From: Dermatophagoides farinae
Lineage: Eukaryota; Arthropoda; Arachnida; Sarcoptiformes; Pyroglyphidae
Assembly (NCBI RefSeq): GCF_024713945.1
Contig: NC_134686.1
Span: 1,326,001-1,390,000 of the forward strand
Direction: 5' to 3'
DNA length: 64,000 nt
The notes beneath the pieces were generated by a model. It did not search any database and was not told the DNA's origin. It worked only from the letters and a program-made list of their open reading frames with translations. The translations under genes and the position numbers were made by a program. This document shows, piece after piece, positions 36,783 through 46,092 of this stretch (within the stretch, counting starts at the first letter, position 1; each line of letters begins with the position of its first letter).

Positions 36783-39739
36783 ATGAGTACGACTTGTAAG
36801 TATATTTTTTGTTTTGTTTTTGACTTTCAAAATTTTTTTCTTAATTTTTTTTTCTTTGGATCAATGTACGTGTTTGTATGTGTGTGTGTGTGTGTGATGA
36901 TGTCTTATGTTTGACCGCTTCCAGTTGTTATACAAACAATATTGATTTCCATTTTTAACCCGTTATAAATATTATCCATTTAATTATCATTATTGATTGA
37001 TTGATTTTGTTGATTTAAATCTCAAATTTTTTTTTTCATTTTCAAACCCCTTAAAATAGGTTTTCAAGCAATTTTATCCGACTCAAAGCCCAGTTGTAAT
37101 AGTAATCAAGACGACGACGAAAATATAAAGATGCCAGCATTAATGAGTAATTGTAGTAGTAACCTTTATGAATTGAGGTAAGTTTTTTGTTTTGTGTTTA
37201 AATATTGATTTTTTTATGATACAATCGATATTGTGTGGTGGAGGGTTAAATGCTGAAAATTCGAATTTTTTTTTTCATTTGTTGTCTAAATCATAAGATT
37301 CGAATGAATCTCATGATCCTCTCATATACCTCTCTGTTTGCTTTTGGAGGTACTTCTTTTTTTTTGTTATTCATTCGAAACAAGATTTCTTTGAGAATTT
37401 ATTTTTGTTGTTATTGCACATATACCATCATTACTCGTCGTCGATCGACTGGTTTTCCACATTGATATATTAGTAGTAGTCATATTATGGTGTGTCTGTG
37501 CACATTTTTTTTTCCTTTGATTATCGATCCATTTTTTTCGAGATAAAGATAAAGAAATGTTTGTTTTTTTTTCTCAGTAAATTTCATAATGATAATTTCA
37601 TCTATATGTTGTCTGTTGATTATATATACTTATTGGCAAATATTTATTTAGGTTTATGAATGAGAATGATAACCAAAAATAAAATCCCTCTCTCTCTCCA
37701 ATTATCATATGATTTTTTTCTTGAATGTAGTAGTATAATAATCGAAAGAAATTGAATGATGAAAAACAGGATATAGAAAAAGACAAAAATCATAGTCCAA
37801 CAAATAGACAGAGTTTTTGTTTATCAATTTTGAAGGTCGAATGATGGATGATTTTTAATTGATTATTATTATGGAATTCAAAGTACAATTTTTTTTATGT
37901 TGATAAAGAACAAAAAGAATGATGAACTTTGTATTGAACAAACATTTTAATCGAATTGAAAAATGAATTTGTGCGTGTGTGTGTTTATCATTTTTTTTTT
38001 TTTTTGAATTAATCGTCCAAAATGACTTTGACCCCTCATCATTTTTTGTAGTAATATAGAGATTATATAATTGATTGATTGATGATTGATTTTTTCTTTT
38101 ACAAAACAAACACATGATTTTGACTATGATCGATTAGATCAGTGATTCCCAACCGGTGGTTCGCGAACCCCTGGGGGTTCGTGGGATATGCAAAGGGTAA
38201 CTTTGTATGTACTCGAATTTTGTAAAGAAAAAACTACCGGGGGTTCGCGAAGAAAAAAAGGTTGGGAAACACTGGATTAGATGATTATAATACACATTCA
38301 TATATCCGATCGGATCTAAATGTTTGTTTTTCAATATTTGTCATGATAATAAACTCGTATACACAAACACATCATCATTCGTAATTATCTTTATTGTTTT
38401 GATGACGTAAATTATGAAATGATTTTGATGATGGTGTTGTGTGAATTTTTTCATTTGTTTTTTTCTTTTTGAGACAATGCCAAATTGAATTTGAATGTTT
38501 TTGCGTGATGTGAAACAATTGTGATTTGTCAAAGAATGAAAATGTTTTATTCAGCTTTTTCTTTGATATTTTATTTCATTTTTATCTTGAATGAATTTGT
38601 GTTTGCTGTTCTCGAATAATAATTGTTTTTTTTTGTTTTGTTTTATATTTTTAGTAGTGATTCTCTCGAAGGATACGTTCCTTTGAGACATTTTTGCGTC
38701 TCGCTCGGCACAGGAACGCTGTGGTAAGTAATACATTTTTTTTTCTTTTTATTCTGTTGTCGATTGTGTTGTTTTTTTTTGTTTGCCACAATAATAATGA
38801 TAATATATGGTAGTATATATTATATAAATGACGTAAATCATTCAATGATATACCATTAGATAAATTATCATCGACGACAATAACAATTCGGCTATAATTT
38901 TATTATATAATTTTTTTTTTGCTGTATCAAATTGAATGATGATGATAATAAAATTTCTCAATGTCTGTTTTGTTTTTATATCCCAATCATCATCATCATC
39001 AACATCATTTTCTTAATAATCATGGCAACCATAATCTTCATGATATTATTGCAGGTATTCCTGATGTCCCTAACGGGAATATCACAGCTCCACCTATTCA
39101 AAATCAAACATCCATTACGGTCGTGGACGAAAGCAGCAACAGCCCCCCAATAAATATTAATAGAATCTTTAGCCATCCATTCAACAACAATATTAGCAAC
39201 GGCAGTCCATTATTCAATAACAGCAGTAAATTTTTCGGTCAAACACCTCCATCATCAATTCAATTGCCGATCGATGAGCTAAGTAAACATTCAATTAAAG
39301 AACCAATTAAAATTACTGTCAAGATAACATTGCTGGATTCGATTGAAGTACAATGGGAATCGGTGTTAATCAACGAAATTCTCTATGTGTACATTTCGCA
39401 ACCACCGACAGGAAATTCGAAAGAAGCGTTTATCGCTTTGCTAGAATTCGCTGAAGAGGAATTGCATTGCAAAAAGGTTGTCGTTTATTTGGATAAACAA
39501 AATCCTGATCGAAGTAAGTAATATAATATATGATAATATAGTGATAAACAAAAACTTGTTTTTTTTATTCGGACATAATCTAATCATAACTTCTTTTTTT
39601 TTTGATTCTATTAAACATAGACGTCATGATACGTTTGTTCAATTTTATCGGCTTCGTTTTGTTGCCACCCGATCATCCAGCAATACCGGCAAATGGATCC
39701 GATGATATGGTCTATATGGCATATGATATTTTTGGATAA
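36783..39739 (+). CDS. Oaz: Ornithine decarboxylase antizyme, decoded by +1 programmed frameshift
   Basis: Antizyme binds ornithine decarboxylase, sends it to the proteasome and blocks polyamine uptake. Exons: 36783-36795, 37060-37177, 38655-38723, 39055-39513 and 39621-39739. ORF1 starts MSTTCFQAILSDSK and ends GTGTLWYS at TCC followed by TGA (39059-39064); the human ORF1 ends with a similar GPG..WCS at TCC-TGA. ORF2, read one base on from GAT at 39063, holds the antizyme domain: SIEVQWESVLINEILYVYI, KEAFIALLEFAEEELHC, VVVYLDKQNPDR and FLNFIGFVLLPPDHPAIP, ending MVYMAYDIFG. The joined product would be about 258 residues. As in all antizymes, high polyamine should promote the shift, giving feedback control. 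The 1.5-kb second intron holds a MITE (38140-38274). The third exon has two possible acceptors, TAG-TAG, differing by one serine. Confidence 0.95.
38132..38282. mobile_element. hAT-type MITE with 8-bp target duplication
   Basis: A 135-base element (38140-38274) starts CAGTGATTCCCAACC and ends with the inverted GGTTGGGAAACACTG, 14 of 15 terminal bases pairing. It is flanked on both sides by the same 8 bases, GATTAGAT (38132-38139 and 38275-38282). The length of the duplication and the CAGTG...CACTG ends are those of hAT transposons. It has no coding capacity, so it is a non-autonomous copy moved by a hAT transposase elsewhere. The inner GTTCGCGAACC and GGGGTTCG patches form further imperfect inverted repeats. 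The intact duplication suggests a young insertion. Confidence 0.93.
39059..39065 (+). promoter_or_regulatory. Antizyme +1 frameshift site TCC-TGA-T
   Basis: ORF1 stops at TGA directly after TCC, and the antizyme domain continues in the +1 frame from the GAT overlapping the stop. TCC TGA T followed by GTCCC closely matches the vertebrate site. A small TCCC/GGGA stem can form just downstream; whether it stimulates shifting is unknown. Confidence 0.93.
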
Positions 39740-40566
39740 ACAAAAAGATAATGGTCATCGATAAAAGACATACATAATATCTTTAATAATAGTAAAGTTA
39801 AATCGTCGTCATCAGAATATATATATAATGAAGCCTAATTCTTTTATTAGATGAGTAAGGCTGTTGTTTTTATCTCCACGACAAAAAAAACACATACACA
39901 CACACACCAAAACAAACACATCAATAAAAAAAAAACTTGATCATCCATTTAATAATTCAAGCACTATTCTGTTAATCTGATATTGTTTTTTTTTCATCTT
40001 TTCAGCACTTAAAAAAAACAGAAATTGTTTTTGTTTTTTTTTTTGGTTAACCGGAAATTCTACCACCACCACCCCCTTATCAGGACAAAAAAAAACACAT
40101 GACACGACATTGTTTTTTCTTACTTTCTTTCATTTCATTACATAATCACATCACATCAACCATTATAATCGTATATATAATCTATTTTTATTGTTTGATA
40201 CCATTTAAATTTCAAAGTTTTATCGATTATTGATTAATACCGATTTGATTGATAAATTGATATACATTCCCTTTTAGTTTTTTTTTTCCTTTTATTTTTC
40301 ATTTCATTTCTAAATTATAGTTTGTTTGTCAAAAAAAAAAAAAAATGTCCAAAAATCCACACACAGCAGCAATACTTTCTTTCTATATTTCATTTCATGA
40401 TTTATTCATTATTATCGATTATCAATGATTTTGATTATTATTATTAAAATAATTCTTTGAATGTGAAAAAAAAAAATTTTTTTCGTCGTTGTTGCAACAT
40501 TTGTGTGTTTCAAGGTTGAAATTTTTTTAAATTTCATCCTTTTACGATATATGGTACTATTTTTAG

Positions 40567-40620
40567 CTTTGTAATTTTTGTTTGTTTGCTCAAAATTTTT
40601 TGCTATATAAAATTACAAAG
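40567..40620. repeat. 12-base perfect inverted repeat
   Basis: CTTTGTAATTTT at 40567-40578 is repeated inverted at 40609-40620, with about 30 bases between. It could be a hairpin in the antizyme 3' tail or part of an inserted element's end; I cannot decide. Confidence 0.5.
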
Positions 40621-40969
40621 TCGTCGAAAGAGCAAATGGTAAATGTCTATTTTATATAGTAGTATACATTGAAAATTCACAATGACCATGTCGTTTTGGT
40701 AAATGTGAGCATACAAAATACGAAATTACAAGCACTGAAAAAAATAGCACCCTCATTTGAGGATGAGGATTGTACAGCGATAGTTAGACGATGGGCCGAA
40801 CTTAGAGCATTCCTCCTCATGTGGAGGAAAATTCATCCAAAAAACGTTTGATTCATACATTGAAAGTAATTTAAATTTCAAAAAATAACTTTGAATTGTG
40901 TAAATAATTTTTTCCCGTATCTTTTCATGCACAGTAACATATTTTTTGAACGATTAAAATTTTTTCAAT

Positions 40970-41031
40970 CGAACTCACATTAATGAAAATTTTTCTAAGT
41001 CGAGCTCACAGCAATGAAAATTTTTCTAAGT
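40970..41031. repeat. 31-base tandem duplication
   Basis: Two adjacent imperfect copies of a unit with the shape TCGAxCTCA...AATGAAAATTTTTCTAAG, differing at about four places, followed by a third partial start (TTGAGCTCG). A short ACTTCTGG doublet comes next. This kind of iterated unit is common near element ends. Confidence 0.6.
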
Positions 41032-41142
41032 TGAGCTCGACTTCTGGACTTCTGGTAAGTTAAGGAGTAATTAAATTTATTTATTTATTTTTTTATTTTT
41101 TTTTTTTATTTTTTTTTTTAGCACTAGTGCTATAGTTATGTG

Positions 41143-41156
41143 GTGCGCATGCGCAC
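41143..41156. promoter_or_regulatory. NRF1/EWG-like palindrome
   Basis: GTGCGCATGCGCAC is a perfect 14-base palindrome containing the NRF1 consensus TGCGCATGCGCA, bound by NRF1 in vertebrates and EWG in flies. It lies about 45 bases before a TCAGT initiator-like site (41189) and 274 bases before the integrase ATG, so it probably belongs to that gene's promoter. Confidence 0.45.
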
Positions 41157-41311
41157 TTGTAGTGGTACACGAACTACCGTTTCGGCTAGTTCAGTAGACG
41201 CTGCTATTTCACGCTTTTTTTACAATAAAACTACATTTTTACAAATTAATGCCATATAGTACTGAAGAATTCTGGATATAATTTAAGAAGATATTCAGAG
41301 AAATAAGACTC

Positions 41312-41394
41312 AGGTAAGTTAAAATTATATCATAATATTATTATAGATTTAAAATTTTAATTTTTCTACAAAAAAAAATATTTTTTTTTTTTAG
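41312..41394 (+). other. Probable 5'-leader intron of the integrase gene
   Basis: CTCAG|GTAAGT at 41312 is a strong donor, and a long T tract ending TTTTAG at about 41393-41394 is a strong acceptor. The ATG follows 22 bases later. The putative leader before it begins near a TCAGT initiator. No RNA evidence is available. Confidence 0.5.
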
Positions 41395-41416
41395 TTAAAA
41401 TTTTTGAAAAAACAAA

Positions 41417-42463
41417 ATGGAACAAAAAGAAAAATTTAAAAACCAACTAGAACAGATTGTATCACAAAAAAATAAAAATAATGTTTATTTAAACCAACAT
41501 CGATATGAAAAAATATTATTGGAAGTAAAGGCAGCAAAATTAAAAGAAAAGAATAAAAATGACGTAGATTACCGTCGGCTGAAAAGATACGATATAATAA
41601 TGGTAGGGAAGAAAGAAAAATTAATAGCCCCTTTTAAAGAAGGGGGTAGCATAAAATATTTTGTAAAAATTGAAGAAACTTATGGAATTATACACGATAC
41701 TCATTTGGCAACTGGCCATGGTGGCCGAAACAGATTATTGAAAGAAATTAATAACAAATACAACAACATTACTATTGAAGCAATTATGTTGTATTTATCT
41801 TTATGTGAAGCATGTCAAAAAAAGGCAAAAGGCAAGAAAAAAGGAATTGTGATGGAACCAATTTTGACGAATGAAATGAATTCTAGATGTCAAGTGGATC
41901 TTATAGATTTACAGACACAACCAGATAATGAATTTAAATTTATTTTAAATTATCAAGATCATTTAACCAAATTTGTTGTATTGCGTCCACTAAAAACAAA
42001 AACTGCGTCAGAAGTAGCAAAACAACTTATGGACATTTTCACTCTTTTGGGAGCCCCATCCATTCTCCAATGTGATAATGGTAGGGATTTTGCAAATAAA
42101 ATTATCCAAGAATTAGCAAATATGTGGGATGGTGTGAAAATAATACACGGGAAGCCTTGCCATTCTCAAAGCGAGGGCTCGATAGAGCAAGCGAATCAAG
42201 ATGTTCAAAATATGCTTACAACCTGGCTTATCGCTAACCAAACAACCAAGTGGTCAGAAGGTTTAAAATATGTTCAACTGATGAAAAATAGAGCTTTTCA
42301 TGAGGATATAAAGCAAACTCCCTATGAAGCTTTATTCGGAACAAGAATGAAATTGGGTTTGAAAACATCAAATTTACCTATGGAATCTGTTGAACAGCTG
42401 GAAACAGAAGAAGAGTTAGAGCAATTACTAGAAAGGAGTACACACAGCCAATTCACCACATAG
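41417..42463 (+). CDS. KRBA2-like integrase-domain protein
   Basis: A 348-codon frame, whole, with no internal interruption. An N-terminal basic region includes DYRRLKRYDIIMVG. A zinc-binding H2C2-type module follows (His93/His96 or His101 with Cys130 and Cys133). The rve integrase core then carries the acidic triad: Asp161 in QVDLIDLQ, Asp220 in LQCDNGRDF and Glu257 in GSIEQANQDV, spaced like retroviral and Ginger integrases. NRAFHEDIKQTPYEALFG is the conserved end of the core. The overall match to proteins annotated KRAB-A domain-containing protein 2 in invertebrates is strong from memory; no KRAB domain is present here. These proteins exist both as mobile elements and as domesticated genes. 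The complete triad suggests integrase chemistry is possible, but no activity is shown. Confidence 0.88.
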   Translation: MEQKEKFKNQLEQIVSQKNKNNVYLNQHRYEKILLEVKAAKLKEKNKNDVDYRRLKRYDIIMVGKKEKLIAPFKEGGSIKYFVKIEETYGIIHDTHLATGHGGRNRLLKEINNKYNNITIEAIMLYLSLCEACQKKAKGKKKGIVMEPILTNEMNSRCQVDLIDLQTQPDNEFKFILNYQDHLTKFVVLRPLKTKTASEVAKQLMDIFTLLGAPSILQCDNGRDFANKIIQELANMWDGVKIIHGKPCHSQSEGSIEQANQDVQNMLTTWLIANQTTKWSEGLKYVQLMKNRAFHEDIKQTPYEALFGTRMKLGLKTSNLPMESVEQLETEEELEQLLERSTHSQFTT

Positions 42464-42515
42464 CAAAGTCGCAGAAAATGATTTTAATTTTACCTATATA
42501 TAGTAGATATTCTGG

Positions 42516-42529
42516 TGACTAGATGGCGC
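42516..42529 (+). promoter_or_regulatory. CTCF-like motif at the PRPF31 promoter
   Basis: TGACTAGATGGCGC matches 12 of 14 positions of the CTCF core. It lies 139 bases before the PRPF31 start and just beyond the end of the integrase frame, so it could insulate the two. It also overlaps the palindrome TGGCGCCA. Confidence 0.4.
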
Positions 42530-42667
42530 CACCAAAAAAAATTTATGATCAACTTTCATTGTATGAAATTTCGAATAGTTTTTGCATCAGGTTTGATCAT
42601 TTGGTTTTTTTCATTGTTGTTGCCGGTAATTTGTAGTTTTTTTTTTGCACACTATAGTGTTTCAAAA

Positions 42668-44239
42668 ATGTCTTTAGCCGATGAATTGTTAGCCGATTTA
42701 GAAGATGATGAAGTTTTCGATGATGATGAACAATCTAATTTGGAATCAATGGAAGTTGTTCCAAATGAAACAAATTTTGAATCAACACAAAAACAATATT
42801 CATCGGTTCGTTCATTAACAAAAATCATTGGTAGTGATGAACTTAAACGGATAATGGCCGAAATAAATAGTCGACAATCGAATGATGGTATTAATTTGAA
42901 TTGAAAAATTTATTTATTTATTTGTTTGCATAAATAATTTGAATTTATATCAAAATTTATTTTATTTTCAGTCAAATTCAACAAATGTCAGATTGATGGT
43001 CCAATTGAATCACATCCTGAATATAAATTAGTAGTGGATGCCAATAATATGGCCGTACAAATTGATAATGATGTCAATATTTGTCATAAATTTGTTCGCG
43101 ATAAATATTCCAAACGTTTTCCTGAACTAGAATCATTAGTACCGAATCCAATGGATTATTTGATGACAGTCAAAGAATTGGCAAATAATTTGGAAAAAGT
43201 GAAAAATAATGAAAAACTTCAAGAATTCCTTACACAAGCTACAATTATGGTGGTTAGTGTAACAGCTTCCACTACTCAAGGATCAATGCTGTTAGAAGAA
43301 GAATTAAGCTATATAATTGATGCTTGTGATGTTGCTATCGAATTGAATGAATGTAAAATGTTGATATATGAATTTGTCGAATCGAGAATGACATTTATTG
43401 CACCAAATTTGACTGTCATCATTGGTGCTTCTATTGCGGCCAAATTAATCGGTTTAGCTGGCGGATTGACCAGTCTATCGAAAATTCCATCATGTAATTT
43501 AAAATCATTGGGATCTACACGTAAAACTTTATCGGGATTTTCCACCACCGTTATAATGCCTCATTCAGGATTAGTATTTCAATCAGAAATTGTTCAAAGT
43601 TCGCCACCAGATTTACGTAAAAAAGCGGCTACATTAGTGGCAAATAAATCTACATTAGCTGCACGTGCTGATGCTGTTCATTCATATCCAGATGGATCAA
43701 TGGGTGAAAAATTTCGTGAAGAAGTTGAACGAGCTTTGGATAAACTACAAGAACCACCACCAGTGAAACAGGTGAAACCATTACCAGCACCAATTGATAC
43801 ACCGAAGAAAAAACGTGGCGGTAAACGTGTTCGTAAATTAAAAGAACGTTTAGTAATTACTGATTTACGAAAACAAGCAAATCGATTGAATTTTGCCGAA
43901 ATTGAAGATGATGCTTATCAAAATGATTTAGGATTCACTACTGGCCAGATGGGTAAATCTGGTAGCGGTAAAATTCGTGGACCACAGATTGATGAAAAAA
44001 CAAAAGTTCGTATATCGAAAACATTACAAAAAAATCTACAACGTCATCAACAGGTGTTTGGTGGAACAACTACCGTTCGTAAACAGGTTTCCGGTACAGC
44101 ATCAACAATAGCATTTACACCGAAACAAGGTCTAGAAATAAATAATCCATTGGCAGCTGAAAAAAAAGTGAATGAAGCTAATGCTAAATATTTTAGTAAT
44201 TCAAGTGGATTTTTCAGTGTCAAACCAAAAACATCTTAA
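42668..44239 (+). CDS. Prpf31: PRPF31, U4/U6 snRNP processing factor
   Basis: Two exons (42668-42887, 42972-44239) give 495 residues (human 499). PRPF31 bridges U4 and U6/U5 in the tri-snRNP by binding 15.5K-bound U4 RNA. The start MSLADELLADLEDDE fixes the ATG, although the frame is open upstream. The Nop domain shows IRDKYSKRFPELESLVPNP-like text (here VRDKYSKRFPELESLVPNP), NATIMVVSVTASTTQG-like AQATIMVVSVTASTTQG, FIAPNLTVIIGASIAAKLIG, RKTLSGFSTT and PPDLRKKAATLVA. The Prp31 C-terminal domain has EPPPVKQVKPLPAP, KKRGGKRVRKLKERL, ISKTLQKNLQRHQ and GTASTIAFTPKQGLEI. Only the acidic N-terminus varies. Identity is certain. Confidence 0.98.
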
Positions 44240-44565
44240 ATTTTTATTATTTTTTCATCAATAAATGTAAATGTAATTTTTTTTTTTAAAAATCTGAACT
44301 ATTTGAAAAAGAATTTGGTTATGGATTTTTTTTTGTTTTGTTTTGTTTATCAACTGATGAGGGGGTATGTGTTTGCGTGTGTGTGTGTATTCTACAAAAA
44401 CGTAAATTATATCATAAGTTTGTTTTGATGTGTTTTTGTTTTCCTGATGAATGTTGTGTATAAATTTCTATAGAATTGGATGATTAAATTGAATTGATGA
44501 TGATGATCATCATCATCTCATTCATTATTATATGGATATGAGTTGGATGATTGGAAAAATTTCAT
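44240..44565. other. Convergent 3' region, PRPF31 and DCP1
   Basis: 326 bases with a poly(A) signal for PRPF31 at 44260-44265, a TG run near 44374 and ATG repeats near 44498. No gene seen. Confidence 0.5.
44260..44265 (+). terminator. PRPF31 poly(A) signal AATAAA
   Basis: AATAAA occurs only 20 bases after the stop codon, giving a very short 3' UTR if used. Confidence 0.55.
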
Positions 44566-46092
44566 TCATTTTTTGATATTTTCCACATATGCAGTATGAA
44601 TAGCATGAAGAAAATCGGCATCATTTGTTAAACAATGAATTAATGCCTTTTTCAATTGTTCCATTGTTAGATACATATCCGGTTTTGAAATTGATGTTCG
44701 TCCTGTATTCTGTGTAATGGGTTGTTGTTGCTGCTGCTGCTGATGTCCGATTATGGGATTATGGTCTTGTTGAATTTCGAATACATTCGTAATACAATTA
44801 GCCAAATGATGATGGTTTGATACCTGTTGTGGAAGTGGTGGTTGTGGGGGTGGTTGTGGGGGTGGTTGTGCATGAAATGCTGGTAGTAATGCCTGCTGAA
44901 AACCAGGTTCAAAATTCATTGGAATAGGAAAAAGTGATGGATGAATGGCTGGGATCACATTATGCATCATTTGTTGTGGTTCATCCTGAAGAATATCGTC
45001 TCCAATCAATTGTTGAGGTTTTGCTGTGTAAATCCCATCCGACATTGAATTTGATGATGAAGGATTTGCATTTGATGTTGGAAGTGATGTCAAACTTTTT
45101 TTCTTCAAATCATCAGTCATAAATGTAGCCGAATTCATTGATGGTGATGATGACATTAATAATTCGTTTTTGTTTGGTGTTTGTTTAACTGTTTTCGGTG
45201 TCGATGATTGTGGTTTATCGATCAACGATTGAGAATTATTGTCATCAGCAGCAATATGTTGAGAATTTTCTTTCATTGAAGTGTTAGATGTTTCTTGTAA
45301 AACCAATTGTGATTCAAACAATTCTTTAAGATTAACACTTCTACGTTGTGCTATTGGTTTCACCAAATCATCATCCGATTTTTGTTGTTGTTGTTGTTGT
45401 TCAGAAGATACATTGTCAATATGATTTTCTGTCGATTGATTTTGTAACCATCGTTGTTTCATCAAATCAGGTGGTGGTAAAGCCGAATCACCAAAGATGC
45501 CCAATGAACCTTGTTGGCTTTGTTGATTATCATTCGTATTCGTATTCGTATTCGTATTGTTGTTGTTGTTGTTGAAAAACAATTTCATAATTTCTGATGC
45601 TTGTTGTTGATTATTGTTCGGTGTTGTTCCAGTTGAAGCCAATTGTTGTCTTGATTTCGGTGTATGTGATTGACCATTCATCAATTTGGATGGTGTATCC
45701 GATGTTTTCTTGATCAAATTCCTAACTTGATCAATATTTTCATTCAATACAATACATTGATTTGCATCATAGAACCAAATACAATAAATATCTTTATTAA
45801 TATTCTTATACATCAGATATGGACTTTGTACATTAATCTCCAAATCTTTGGTGATTTTTTGTAGAAAATTAATCGTATTCAAACGATTAATGACAACAAA
45901 TGCATATTCCGGTACAATACTACGACGAACAAAGAACAATGTACCTTCAATATTTTTTCTTTCCCAATCTTCACGATTAAAATCAAAATAATATACGGCA
46001 ACTTGACCGGCACAAATAATAATCTCACGAATGTTGTCATCGATTCTTTTCAATGCACGTAGATTAATTGAATCTTCATTTAGATCGACCAT
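44566..46092 (-). CDS. Dcp1: DCP1, mRNA-decapping activator
   Basis: A single exon of 508 residues. DCP1 activates the decapping enzyme DCP2 in cytoplasmic P-bodies. The EVH1 domain fills the first 130 residues: LRALKRIDDNIREIIICAGQ, VAVYYFDFNREDWERKNIEG, TLFFVRRSIVPEYAF, INRLNTINFLQKITKDLEI and IYCIWFYDANQC. A long disordered part rich in Gln, Asn, Ser and Pro follows. The C-terminal 40 residues (MYLTMEQLKKALIHCLTND, ADFLHAIHTAYVENIK) match the metazoan DCP1 trimerisation helix. A short hydrophobic-aspartate motif seen in other DCP1 proteins (MM1) may be at SLGIFGDSALPP near residue 200. Identity is certain; the middle is fast-evolving. Confidence 0.96.
   Translation of the reverse strand: MVDLNEDSINLRALKRIDDNIREIIICAGQVAVYYFDFNREDWERKNIEGTLFFVRRSIVPEYAFVVINRLNTINFLQKITKDLEINVQSPYLMYKNINKDIYCIWFYDANQCIVLNENIDQVRNLIKKTSDTPSKLMNGQSHTPKSRQQLASTGTTPNNNQQQASEIMKLFFNNNNNNTNTNTNTNDNQQSQQGSLGIFGDSALPPPDLMKQRWLQNQSTENHIDNVSSEQQQQQQKSDDDLVKPIAQRRSVNLKELFESQLVLQETSNTSMKENSQHIAADDNNSQSLIDKPQSSTPKTVKQTPNKNELLMSSSPSMNSATFMTDDLKKKSLTSLPTSNANPSSSNSMSDGIYTAKPQQLIGDDILQDEPQQMMHNVIPAIHPSLFPIPMNFEPGFQQALLPAFHAQPPPQPPPQPPLPQQVSNHHHLANCITNVFEIQQDHNPIIGHQQQQQQQPITQNTGRTSISKPDMYLTMEQLKKALIHCLTNDADFLHAIHTAYVENIKK

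Larger units (their letters stand above)
39740..41142. other. Antizyme 3' UTR and left flank of the integrase insertion
   Basis: No ordinary gene is supported. It holds CA runs near 39893, T and A tracts, a perfect 12-base inverted repeat (40567-40578 with 40609-40620), a non-repetitive 60-codon open stretch (40669-40851) that I do not recognise, an inverted repeat around TTCCTCC/GGAGGAA (near 40815) and a 31-base tandem duplication (40970-41031). The last features may belong to the inserted element. Confidence 0.45.
41143..42500 (+). mobile_element. KRBA2-like integrase insertion (Ginger / Gypsy-integrase kin)
   Basis: This region carries one integrase gene and nothing else of a mobile element: no gag, protease, reverse transcriptase or envelope is visible. 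Its integrase belongs to the group found in KRBA2 and SCAND3 of animals, which derives from Ginger-type DNA transposons or Gypsy-like integrases. The coding part looks whole, and an apparent promoter and leader intron precede it. Edges are uncertain: I found no convincing terminal inverted repeats, LTRs or target duplication by eye, so it may be an old insertion or a host gene made from one. The right edge must lie before the PRPF31 start at 42668. Confidence 0.6.

Noticed and set aside
38140-38274. Minus-strand frame crossing the MITE
   Set aside because: The frame follows from the element's sequence and an intron; it has no transposase similarity.
40669-40851. 60-codon frame with non-repetitive text (EDEDCTAIVRRWAELRAF)
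   Set aside because: I recognise no family, it has no splice partners, and it sits in the probable flank of an inserted element. It is not called as a gene.
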